A stretch of DNA of 64,000 nt from Dacryopinax spathularia (Eukaryota; Basidiomycota; Dacrymycetes; Dacrymycetales; Dacrymycetaceae). Position 1 is the first letter of the stretch. Every line of letters begins with the position of its first letter. This document shows, in pieces, positions 25,986 to 36,197 of the stretch. A model generated the notes under the pieces. That model saw nothing but the letters and a program-made list of their open reading frames with translations, was not told the origin of the DNA and made no database searches. Position numbers and translations under genes: made by a program. Where the stretch lies: NCBI GenBank assembly GCA_037974965.1, contig JBBPFI010000006.1, positions 62,001 through 126,000 of the forward strand. Reading direction: 5' to 3'.

Positions 25986-26612
25986 CTAACCGCGCTTCTT
26001 CGACACACCGACGGTCTTCCCCCGACGACCTGAAGCAACGTCAGTTATCCGACCTCATTACGGTTAAGAGCCTACTTACCGGTCGTCTTCGTGTGTTGAC
26101 CCCTCACACGAATGCCCCAGAAGTGACGCAGACCCCTGTGTGCCCGAATCTTCTTCAGCCGCTCCAAATCATCACGGAGCTTGGAGTCAACGCCATTGGA
26201 AAGTATCTGCGAGTTCTTCCCATCGGTAATGTCTTTCTGCCTGTTCAGGAACCACGTAGGAATCTTGAACTGAGTGGGGTTTTGCATTATGGTCACAATT
26301 CGCTCCAGCTCGTCCGAGTTCAGCTCGCCCGCCCTACCTAATGTGAGTATTGGTTCCTAAGAGCAGCAATAGTGCCGTGCATACCTCTTCTTGAGGTCCA
26401 CATCGGCCTTCTTGCAAACCACATTCGCGTAGCGCCTGCCGACGCCCTTGATCTCCGTCAACGCGTACTGGATCTTGCGCTTTCCGTCGACGTTGGTGTT
26501 GAGAAGCCGCAGAATATGCTGCGGGACAAATGTCAGGAAGTGTCGAGGGATATTCCAGATGCAATGTCCGCACCTGGAAGGTCTGATGAGCCTCGGGGAC
26601 GACGAGAGACAT
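25986..26612 (-). CDS. RPS18: 40S ribosomal protein S18 (uS13)
   Basis: Four exons, 26612-26574, 26518-26385, 26333-26080 and 26029-25986, give 156 residues, the normal eukaryotic length. uS13 sits in the head of the small subunit and contacts P-site tRNA and the large subunit. Family sequence is clear: [80 protein letters not shown] (with one substitution) and [14 protein letters not shown] at the C-terminus. The first exon is only 13 codons, common for fungal ribosomal protein genes. The start context is AAAAATGTCT. Confidence 0.97.
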
Positions 26613-27210
26613 TTTTGGCGATGAGCTGCTGTCGAGCGTGTGAGGAACAAGACGAGGGCAGTGAGGGGACTACTTGAGGCATCCGGTGGCTGTGCTTGTT
26701 TGTGGACCGTGCACAATCTGTTTCATTAGGGCAAGCTGCTTTAAGAGCCCTCAGCACGGGAGCTTTGTTCGCTACGGATGCAATCCGTGAGGGTTTTAAT
26801 ATAGGGGCGTCACCTTAGTGGCGCAGCCATGAACGTGAATTTCCAGGACCCGGGGTTTATCCGAGAGGCTGTTTCCCTATCGATTCTGAAGCGCAAAGCA
26901 GTCCACATAACTAACTAGTTATTCCCACCCTCTTCTGTATAACTCCCCCTGTGCCAAAGGTGCATTTGCGCCGAGCGAACCGCTAGGGTGAGAAGGCCAA
27001 ATGGACCGGTGGCACAGGCCTTTATTTTAAATCTCCACGCCTATCATAGGTACACTTTGGCGTCTGCTGTTTTAATCAGCTTGTGTACGTAAGAAGAAGA
27101 AAGGGCCCCAAACGTAGACGGACCTTGCCGTGGCGAAGCGCGGCCCTTCGTCCTTGTTATTGCCAACCCTACGTCGGGTGTCAACCCCGCGACTGATTTA
27201 TGCCATATCA
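26613..27210. other. Promoter region of RPS18 and 3' flank of ATG5
   Basis: About 600 bases lie upstream of RPS18 on the minus strand. An AT-containing stretch (GTTTTAATATAGG, near 26793-26805) sits in the upstream region. Short open frames such as 27044-27232 minus have no conserved content. No gene is visible. Confidence 0.5.
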
Positions 27211-28432
27211 TTATGTCCGTATTCCTATGCACACATTAACCCAACCATCTGCTCCACACAGTGCCGCGCCCATCCATCCCACTTCTGTCTCTAGGGGCGG
27301 CTCGATGCCTTGAACAATGGCGAACGCCCCAGGAAGCCCCGTATTCTGCACATCGAACCCTCTCGGAAACAGCAGTGGAAGATGGGCTGTCAACAAATCA
27401 CCAAGCGTCACGTGGGCGCCTACTCAGCAATTGGTTTAATTCATAGAGACGGGTACCTGCGAGTCTTACTTACCTGTCTCCGAGACAGGAGGATATAGAT
27501 CTTGTAGAGCTGCTGAATTGTTGGCGATACCTCCGTTAGGAGGGGCAGGATGATTCGGCAGAATGATTCGCAGGGGGACGGACCGCACAGCAAAGGCATC
27601 ACTGGTTGAAATGGTTGCCGAAGACCCGTCCGGAGTCGGTGTTGGTGGATTTGAGCTTAACGATGGCGACGGAGGGCTGGGATGCGGGAATAGTTTGGAT
27701 GCGACTTTCCAGAAACTGTCGTAATCATCTATCGTGTACCTGATTAGCCGAGGACAGCCCGTTGTGTTACTGTCAACGTACGCTCTCGAATTGCATCCCA
27801 AAGGCCATCCTGTTCAGCCTTACGCAGACTAGTCATGCGTCTCGTGCTTCCCCATCGCAAAAAATCCGCTTCCTTCGATTGGGACATGAAGAATGATTTC
27901 AGGCTGTCCAATGACGGGGTCATTAACAGCTTGTCGGCGGGCGGGTTGGACAAGTGCAGGGTAATTTGCATCGGCGCAGGCAGCAGCGACGACGAGTTGG
28001 GAAAGTGAGATTCCGGGGCTGATAGGTTGGCGAGATGGGCATCGAATATGAGACCAATCGGCCAGTGCCTGACAGACACGTCTATACACTTGAAGGTGCA
28101 TTTCCGGCAAAGGCGCGTACCACTTGAGCACGTTGTCATTGTCGGCTTCAAACCACCACTCATCCTCCCGCAGAGCAGCCGCTGCTGTCTCGTCCAACAC
28201 CAGATCGCACAGGTTCCGGCGTATTTCAGGTATAAGTAGTGCGAGATATGCTATTCTCGGTGCTTGAACCTGTATAGGTACGGGTGAGCTGCTGGAAACA
28301 ATGATACAGACGAGGACATACGAAGTACGTGTCTAGCGAGCGATCAGACGACGTCGGTAAGGCAGTTTGCGCGAGTTTTATGGCGATAGGCACTGTACCG
28401 TCCCATACCAGCTGACGAAACAAAGACACCAT
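27211..28432 (-). CDS. ATG5: Autophagy protein 5
   Basis: ATG5 is conjugated to ATG12 and, with ATG16, forms the E3-like complex that lipidates ATG8 on the phagophore. Exons 28432-28322, 28269-28121 and one starting at 28068 are placed; later introns are approximate. Conserved stretches in order are LFRQLVWDGTVPIAIKLA, VQAPRIAYLALLIPEIRRNL, EDEWWFEADN, KWHWPIGLIFD, ITLHLSNPPADKLL, FFMSQSKEADFLRWGS, DGLWDAI, DDYDSFWKVASKLFP, VPLRIILPN, MTLGDLLTAHLPLLFP and GIEPPLETEVGWM. These cover both ubiquitin-like folds and the helical domain, including the region of the ATG12-acceptor lysine. The chain is slightly lengthened by a Pro/Ser-rich insert after KLFP. It is divergent from the small gene at 28743. 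Confidence 0.95.
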
Positions 28433-28742
28433 GATGCGTATATCCCAATCTTCTCAACGCAGGCGTGTCGTTGTCGGCGAGAGATGACAGGATGTGTAGG
28501 CCGATCAACTACTTCTAGCCTCATTCCAGAAATAGGCGCGCGTTGCATTGCCCGCGTGTTGAGGTGGTGGCGCTGCGCGGGGAAACCGGTCAATGCCGGA
28601 GCCGATACCGGCGTGGTTCCAGCTGTTGCTAGACGGTTCCCATTTCTCGACAAGCCTAAGTATCTTCCCTTTGCAGCTTGCAACATCATCAAGGACGTAT
28701 CCTCTTGTATTCCACCACTATCTCTATGTCTGAGCAAACCAA

Positions 28743-29526
28743 ATGATACGTACACAATACGCGTCGTCACCTCAAGTGCTCCCCTCACCCCGAAAACGAA
28801 AGCGCATCCTGCTGGACGACGCTGACGAGACGGCTCTTGATTATCTACCACCACCCGCCAAGCGTGCTCACACTCTTGAGGATGGATTCTCCTTGATGTC
28901 GATCACTCCATCGCGTGCCGATTGTCGCGCACAAATGCGCTCTTGGTCGCCGGAAATCCAATCGGATGCTGAGGATGGTTCCTTACCAACGTTGCGCACG
29001 CCGCAAGTGGAGCCTCCTATCGTGGAAATGGAAGGGGACGAGACTGGTCTTTATCTGTCTGAAAATGCCGGTTATTGTGGGGCTGAGATGCAGGACATTG
29101 ATATGAAACGAAGCACGTGGTACGAGAAAGACAAGGATCGTAAGTGTCTCGCTCTGCTCGGGTGCTTGCCATTTCTGAAAGAGCCTGGCAGGTATCGTCA
29201 TCCTTGATCTCGACTCAGATGATGATGATGAACCCCGATCCAGTCCTCCTCGAGACTTCAAAATATCCAGTGCGTTGTTATCGCGCCTACCCAAGCCGGT
29301 GATGGACATACCGCCACCTCCGCCTCCGTCTGGGCAACTTGTGCTGTACCGTCCTCCGCCTTGGCAGGATGTCGACGGACTTGAGGTGCGCAGTCGTGGG
29401 GTCGATGACCAAGACATCTTTCCGGTGCAAGAGAGCAGGGGGGATCGTTCGGAGGAAAGGGAAAGGGATTCGCCAGACGCTATCCTGGGGAGCAGTGAGG
29501 ACGACATGGAGATTGAACCATTGTAA
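28743..29526 (+). CDS. Uncharacterised Pro/acidic-rich, probably nuclear protein
   Basis: Two exons, 28743-29139 and 29192-29526, give 243 residues. I do not recognise a family. Visible features are a basic PRKRKR cluster near residue 17 that could act as a nuclear signal, PPPAKRAHT, an acidic and hydrophobic stretch IVILDLDSDDDDE resembling a SUMO-interacting motif, a polyproline run (IPPPPPPSG) and an acidic C-terminus (SSEDDMEIEPL). The intron join is phase-consistent and lies just before the SIM-like segment. It is divergent from ATG5, about 310 bases apart. Confidence 0.65.
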
Positions 29527-29716
29527 ACTCTGTATTATCAACCATGACTCATTTGTATGTGATTTACGTACGCAGGAATCCTCTGCTTAAAGACAACAAC
29601 TCAAAACAAAACAAAATACCGTTCTACCCTACAACAAGTAGTCCGAAGTGAATTACAAGACGAATAACACATTGCCTCTCCTCTCTGTCCGCACAGAATA
29701 ACTCAGCATCATTGGA

Positions 29717-30867
29717 CTACTCCACCGCAAGGTGGACTTCGGTGCTTTCCAGGTCTCCTCCCTCTTCCCGATCTTCAGCATTGCCGCCTTCTTCTGTCTT
29801 GTGCTTTTCCATAGCTGCAACCTCTTCGGCTGTGAGAAAGCGTCCTCCCGGGCCCCTGGGCCGCCGCATAGCGTGTCGATGGCGAGACTCATGAAGATAA
29901 GGCTTTGGACCACCAGATGAGCCGTTTGTGTGAATTGTCAAGGATGTACTGACCTTTCGTTCCTTAGAAAGACGATGAAGCTCCTCTAAGCGCGCCCTTG
30001 CAATCCGCCTCTTCAGAATACGGTGATACTGTTTGGCATTCACATAAAGTGGCTCCTCGTCGACGGCGGCTACGTTCTCCACGGTGGCTGACGTCTCGGC
30101 AGCTGGCTCCGGAGCGGGCGATGGTGTGGGTTCCTCCGTCTGGGCGGCGGTGACGACGGCCTCTACAGGCTGAGCACTGAACGGTGCGGATGGCGAGTGG
30201 TAGGATACCGCAGACCTGGGCATTCCCTCCACGGACGGAGAATACACCGACGGAGCTCGGACGTGCTGTTCCGTTGCCGAGCCGGTGTCGACAGTCCTTC
30301 GCCTTCGCTTTGCAGGGGGCTCAACGTGGGCCTCGTCTTTGGCTGGCGAATACATGCGGTCCCGCATGACTTCCATTGTTGTCGAGGGAGGTGCCATTAC
30401 AGGCGTCTGCTGCTGGACCGGCGATGGCATTGGTTGAGCCATGTAGGCGTTATAGCCTTGGTAGTAGGTGTTCATGGCCGGATGGTAGTTCATCTGTAGC
30501 TGGGACAGCTGCGAGAGGGGGGGCAGGGTCATGGCTAGTTATAGGATGGCGTCCATCAGTGAACCCGTTCAAGGTATCCAATGAGATACAGGACATTACC
30601 TCCTGGGATGTTAACCTGACCGTCCACGGAATTGACGATAGGATTCAGCTGAGGTAGATGAGGAGATTGTGCTATCGAAGACATGTGATGGTGCTGATGA
30701 TGATGGTGTTGCTGCTGCTGTTGCTGCTGTTGCTGTTGTTGTTGAGCGGCTGCGGTGTGGAATGGATGAGCGAGGTCATTGTGAGCCTGCTGCCTGTGTA
30801 CGCCATGTGGGTCGTAGTGGTCGTAGTAATTGAGATGATAGTGATTAGTTGCCCGTGCCTTGTCCAT
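29717..30867 (-). CDS. HAP2: HAP2/NF-YA subunit of the CCAAT-binding complex
   Basis: Three exons, 30867-30600, 30534-29954 and 29902-29717, give 344 residues. NF-YA supplies the sequence-specific contacts of the heterotrimeric CCAAT-binding factor. The N-terminal region is Gln/His-rich (a 12-Gln run followed by His). The conserved region starts [18 protein letters not shown], the helix that binds the HAP3/HAP5 dimer, and continues through a linker to [20 protein letters not shown], the DNA-contacting part. The 51-nt intron (29953-29903) cuts exactly in the linker between them. It is in frame and has no stop. The start at 30867 is the only in-frame ATG near. It is divergent from the THO1-like gene across a 430-base region. 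Confidence 0.95.
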
Positions 30868-31297
30868 ACCGAAGGCTCGACAGTGTATGCTAATAGCTGA
30901 TTGGCCGAGGGAAGTGCACCGCAGTGTCGCGGGGGCGGACGGCCACACTCAGTGCCCAATGATCAGTTATCAGCGAATGGTAGCACGAGGAGACAAACCA
31001 ACCCTTTCTTATTTTAGCACCCGCTTCTCATCCTGAATCTGATTCCATTCAAACCAGAGCCTCAACCCATGTGTAAAACCCCACCCTGCTTCCGTCTGAT
31101 CATTACACTCTGATTCCGAGTGGCGAACGCGGCTCACTTCCTTGCCCAAAGTCGCGCCTCCTCCCCTTACTTGAAAGCGCGCCGCGTTCGCCACTCGTCC
31201 CCCCGCCAGCCTCAATTACAACCACGAACTCGTCCAGTACACGCTAGCTTTTACTCGTAGTCTCTCCCCCTGGTCTATACATCTCTAAAGGTCAACT
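30868..31297. promoter_or_regulatory. HAP2/THO1 bidirectional promoter with CCAAT boxes and a 17-bp inverted repeat
   Basis: The 430 bases between the two divergent start codons contain two CCAAT elements close to HAP2: ATTGG at 30900-30904 (CCAAT on the HAP2 strand) and CCAAT at 30956-30960. They also contain a perfect 17-bp inverted repeat with arms at 31117-31133 and 31191-31207. The CT-rich block just before THO1 (31255-31285) resembles a fungal initiator region. Function is inferred from position only. Confidence 0.6.
31117..31207. repeat. Perfect 17-bp inverted repeat, 57-bp spacer
   Basis: CGAGTGGCGAACGCGGC at 31117-31133 is the exact reverse complement of GCCGCGTTCGCCACTCG at 31191-31207. 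The arms could form a stem in single-stranded DNA or RNA, or act as two oppositely oriented protein-binding sites. Confidence 0.9.
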
Positions 31298-32638
31298 ATG
31301 GAGGCCCAATTGTAAGCTGGTGTTCGTGTTTGATCGCTTGTATGTCCTCTGACCCTGCAATAGGAAAGGAATGCGCGTCCCGGAGCTCAAGGAGCTCGCT
31401 ACAAAAGCCGGCATGAATGTAGCAGCAAAGCTGACCAAGGACAAAATAATCGCCTTGCTTCTGGAGAATCCCAATGTTGCTGCTGTACTAGATGGCACTG
31501 GAGCAAGTGCAGTACCTCCTACACCTTCAGCGGAGTCGACACAGCCTGCACCAAGCGCGCCTAAACCTGCGAAGGGAAGCATAGCTGACTTGGTATGCAC
31601 CGTATTATATACGACCCTGCTAAGTGTGATCTGACTTGAGCTCTAGCTTGCACCAATGTCGGAACCAGACTCACCCGCTCCTTCTGCGCCGACCATCGGC
31701 GTTCCTCCTGTATCTGCTACTGAGTCTGTGCACGTTGCGAAGCCGCTGGAAGTCAATGATTCCTCGGCTGCTGCTTCGAATGCTGTAAGTATGATGCCCG
31801 GTGTTATTGCGGAACCCTCATGCTGATAGCACACGCAGTATGGCTCGACAGCAACATCAGCAGCGGCGACCTCCGCTCCTACCGCGACTGCTGGCGCTGC
31901 CTCGATCGAAGCTTCATCAGATGGCTCTCGGCCTGCTCCTGCTTCAGACGCACCCGCACCTATCAATCCATTAGAGGGCCCGTCTAAGCCTGTAGCTGGG
32001 GCGGCCCAGCTGACTGAGGAGGAACGGCGAGCAGCGCGCAAAGCTCGTTTCGAGCGAGAATGGCAGCTCGACCAAGCGCGGAAAGAGGCCGAAGCAGCTG
32101 CCAAAGGCGCCCGCGCCGACGTCAATGCGAAGGATGCGGCTGCAAAGAAGGTTGCCGCAACGGCGAAGCAAGCCGCTGCTGCTCCCGTGGCAAACAACGC
32201 ACAGCCAGACACGAAGGCCAATGGAGCGAATGGTGCTGGCATTCCCGTAAGGAATCTATATGCAACCAACGTATATTGATCTGACATGTCCTGCAGGCTG
32301 ACCTCGTCGAGAAGCGCAAGGCTAGATTCGCCCAGGCCGGTGGCCAAGGAAAGGAGTCCACTTCGACTACTGCCTCCATGCACTCCGGTGCCCCTGCCAC
32401 ACCTTTGCTCACAGGGCCAGACGCTGAGAAGGCTGCGGCGCGTCGAAATAAGTTCAATAACCTTTTGCCTGTGAGTGCCACGTATGCTAGTTTGTGACGG
32501 CCGTGAGTAATGTTGCTTTAGGGACAACCGGGCTACGAGGAAGTGCAGGGGGTAGAAGCATCGCCGAAACGCAAGCGGGAAGACGATGTGGAAGAGCCAT
32601 CGGCGAAGAAGGCTAAGGCGGACGGCGTGACTGCGTGA
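31298..32638 (+). CDS. THO1/SARNP-like SAP-domain RNA-binding protein
   Basis: Six exons, 31298-31311, 31364-31592, 31647-31784, 31839-32246, 32297-32470 and 32522-32638, give 359 residues. Yeast Tho1 and human SARNP/CIP29 associate with the THO/TREX mRNA export machinery. The N-terminus is a SAP fold (QLKGMRVPELKELATKAG, then KLTKDKIIALLLENP). A long Ala/Pro/Ser-rich linker follows. Two C-terminal repeats are visible: RRAARKARFEREW, and LVEKRKARFAQ with ARRNKFNNLLP, the RNA-binding motif type of Tho1. The tail has KRKRED and AKKAKAD basic clusters. Exon 1 has only 14 bases, and its join (TT+G AAA GGA) gives the conserved QLKGM start of the SAP domain. Confidence 0.87.
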
Positions 32639-32899
32639 AGCGATCCCTCGACTCCTTTCTGTAGCGCATGTAATGTATCCATCTACCTGTTTCACCCAGG
32701 GCGCTGCTGTGGAACTCGAACGCTCAAAATTTCGCGTTGCCGCACAACATCGACGGCCGTTGTCGGCATGGTCTCCAAGAGGGAAGATACATTTTATCCT
32801 ACATTCCTGCATTCAGCAGTACATGACCGAGTCTCGACACCAGCCGATACATGACGTCTCAAGCAAGAGTCCATTCGTTACAACCCCGATTATCGAGCT

Positions 32900-35428
32900 T
32901 CATATCATTCCAGGCCGTTGAGGTGTCTTGGGAAGCAACCTAACGCCAATGCTCTCGGGCGATGCCCGAAGGCTGCCATCCTGCGCCCGCGCAGAATTCA
33001 TACTCTCGGCCACCAGGCTTTCTGCCTCCTCCGGATCCAGGTCCCTGCTGTGGACACCTGGATAGTGCCGATCACTATGAAGGCGGGCAAATAGGCCTCG
33101 CTTGGACCTATCTTGTGTGGACGGCGTCTCTTCTTCTTCCTCTGCGTGGGAGTACAGTGTCCCTACGTTGGTTCGATTGGAGTTCACTTCCGAGAGAGTA
33201 TCGAACGAATGTCGCGACGGGATAGGTGGCAAGTCCTCAGAGTATGGGTCGGCGTAAGTGTTCCTAAACGAGGACTGCGAGGCTGGCGCCGTCTGTGTAC
33301 GCTGGAACCTGTCCCCAGGAAACCCGGGATACGCGGCTGCTTGAAGCGGGTCACCGCCCTCGATAGTACCGGGAGAGTCGTACAATGGTGCGGGCGGAAG
33401 GCCATCGTGCACCGGCACCTTGGGCGACGAATGACCATGCGGCTGTAGGGCGGCATCCGCGAATCGGATACTCTGATTCTTTGGTACGCCAGGGACGCGC
33501 TGAGAAGAGGGGTTGGAGTACATTGATATACGGTCTGCTGCGTCTGAAGGCAAAGGCGGTGGAACCGGGTTGTCCGAAAGCTGATAGCGCTTCATACCGG
33601 CGTAGTGCTGCGGATCCCCTGCCTCCTCCTCGATAATGGTGCTCGGACCGTGTCGTGAGCTGTAGCGAGACCCACCAGCGGACATGCTCATCTTTCTTGC
33701 GCTCCTTGCACGGATAACACTACCGATTAATCCGGAGGACCCGCGAATTGAATCGAGTCCCGGTTCTTCGATACCGGTGAGCTCGCCCTTCTCGTTCTCC
33801 TCTGTCTGGGCGCGAGCGGCTTGTAGTAGAATAGTGGACTTGCGGTCGAGCACTTTCAGCTGCGTTGGGTCGACTTTGGACATCTGAAGGATCGTAATCC
33901 CCGCACCTGTGTAGTGGATGGTCAGATTGAGCGCCAGTGCCATATGCTCAATACACCTACAGATAACGAGGAAACCGAGAACGACCGTCATGATTTGAAT
34001 GACTGTGGACTTCACTCCCTGGTAAAGAATCTACACCGAGGGTCAGGACAGTCCCGCCAAAGTTAGCATGAAAGACGGACGATCGATGTCAGGAGCGTGA
34101 AGAAGGTAAAGATGACGTAGTAAGTCGGAGTGACTGGCACATTATGAGTCACAGGCCGTCGCGCCGTGGTCTGGTCTACTCACCCATTGCCGTGTTGAAG
34201 AGCGCCAGGGCGACGTTCAGGAAGTAAATCTCCGTCACTATTTGCAGTCAGTTTCATTGATCGGACAGCGCGAGAATGCGCGTACGCAGAGTAACAGCGA
34301 CGAAGACCAGCAAGAAATAGAAGAACCACTGCTTCAGCTACAGACATAATCAGCGAAACACTTGCAACCCCGAAAGTTGGGCGTACTTGGTTGTTTCCTC
34401 TGATGGACGTGACGATAGCAGCACCGAGTCCTTGGGTGCATGAAACTGACAGCCCACCAATGACGGAGCAGATCATGATATACCACAGCATGTTCTTCTT
34501 GCCATATCTACGCCTTCGTTAAGCAACATCCCAAGGGCGCAGGCAGAACCACAACAAACCTCGGCGCGAACCAAAACATGATAACCAATGAGCTTGCGAT
34601 AGCCAGGCTGCCGTACACCAAGAATCCAGGCGAAAGGAAAAGGTGCATGAATTCCGGAATCGTGGAGACGGTTTGTTCTTGCGGGCCATTAAGCGCGATG
34701 ATGGTGCTGCCCACCTTGGGTACGTGAGATCGATCAATGGAGAAAAGGGAGGGCCACGCACTATGCATAGAGCGCAACCGATCCATCCGAAGAAGGTGAG
34801 CTTCTCGTTGAGGAAAATGGACGACAAGATGGCACATATAACAACTGATAAGGCTCCCAGGGGTGTCTGTCGTTGGGGTTCAGATGAAGCAGAGGCAAAG
34901 TTCTGGAGAGGGACGTACAACGATGATGGCCTCGACGAAAGCATACGCTGAAGTCTGTCAATATGATTCTGAACTGGTATCGAAGGGAGGTGACGTACCG
35001 GCAAAGTTACATAGTTCACCCATGATCATCATCGTCATTCCCGTCCACCACATGGGCTGAAGCCACCTTCAGGACCAGACGCAGTTCTTAAAGGATGCCA
35101 ACGTACGGATCTCAGGTATGCCACCCCCTCCCCAGCCGTTTGTCCTTCTACAACCACAACTCAGCCCAATTGCACTCCAGAATCGCGATGAGACGGCGTA
35201 CTTTGTGACGCGAGTAAGCCCTTCTTCTTAAACACGAACGAGGAGCCGATAAGCAGCCCTGACCCTACGGCGAGCAGGATTCCGACACTGCACACAAGTC
35301 CATAAGCCATTCTAACAGAAGGGGGCGATCATGGGTAGTACGAACATCTTGTAGGCCGGTGGAGTGGAGTCTGTGCTTGATGCGGCGGAGGACGTAGCCG
35401 CTGCCACTGACGCTGATGCTGTAGACAT
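32900..35428 (-). CDS. NIPA-like magnesium transporter (DUF803) with long cytosolic tail
   Basis: This multi-exon gene encodes a membrane protein of the NIPA/DUF803 family, which transports Mg2+ in animals. The start at 35428 gives a Ser/Ala/Thr-rich leader, then TM1 and SGLLIGSSFVFKKKG (the family hallmark). Further on are GELCNFAAYAF, TPLGALSVVICAILSSIFLN, KLTFFGWIGCALCI, LGSTIIALNGPQEQ, MICSVIGGLSVSCTQGLGAA, TEIYFLNVALALFNTA, VTPTYYVIFTFFTL and a last segment ending AGITILQMSK. About nine membrane segments are visible. The last exon (about 33950-32900) encodes a ~330-residue Ser/Pro-rich soluble tail, typical of basidiomycete members and absent from animal ones. Introns are many and short; most were not fixed to the base. 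Confidence 0.85.
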
Positions 35429-36197
35429 GATATTTGCACCTGCTTGCGTGTGGAGGAATTGCAAGGTGAGGGGAGTAGTAGGTGGGAGAGCGGGAGGCGG
35501 CGTCCTCCGATATGTGTCTTCACTATGTTGAGCAAGTAGGATGGGATACTGATGTGAGCTATATGTGCGATGCTGAGGGTTTCAGACTGCCACTTGAGGA
35601 AATGACTCAGTGTCCAAGCGTGCTGTAACTTGAGTTGCCCGGTGATGTCGGGGTAAAAGAGGAAGAGGAGAAGGAGCAGCAGCAGCAGCGGTGGGAGGAG
35701 GAGGAGAAGGGCGATATGTGCTGTGGGGCGGTGACCGAACTCGTTACCCCGACCCTGTTCGTTCACCCTCGCAACACATTGACCCGACTGTCACTGTCAG
35801 GGCAGCCGCACCGCACAGCCGCCACGCGCTCAGAAACCGCCCGATCCCTTCCAAACGCCCACCGTGCAGCGCCCACAGCCGTCCCGCATTCCCGGAAGGA
35901 CGGTGAGAGACAACGGGATGGCGGTGAGAGAAACGGCCTCACGCGTGCTTATATTGGACTAAGTTACACCACATCTCATCTCATGACTAGTTACCATTCC
36001 CAGAATTGAAAAACCATATGTCCCCTCAAATTGCAGTCTAGTCACAACATCCGCCTGGAAATCGTCTTTTCAACAGTAGTTCTCGTCACATCCATACGGA
36101 GAATTGGCAGTGGAGCGTAACTCCAAGTGGATCCAACATATACGTCGCCCAACTCATACATGACCACGGCTTTTGTTGTGACCGCGTTGGACATCAT
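35429..36197. other. Intergenic DNA, promoter side of the NIPA-like gene
   Basis: This stretch separates the NIPA-like start and the adenylate cyclase stop, both on the minus strand. A purine-rich block with a short AGC repeat (about 35655-35715) would be pyrimidine-rich on the transcribed strand of the NIPA-like gene. Overlapping open frames here have no conserved content. Confidence 0.5.
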
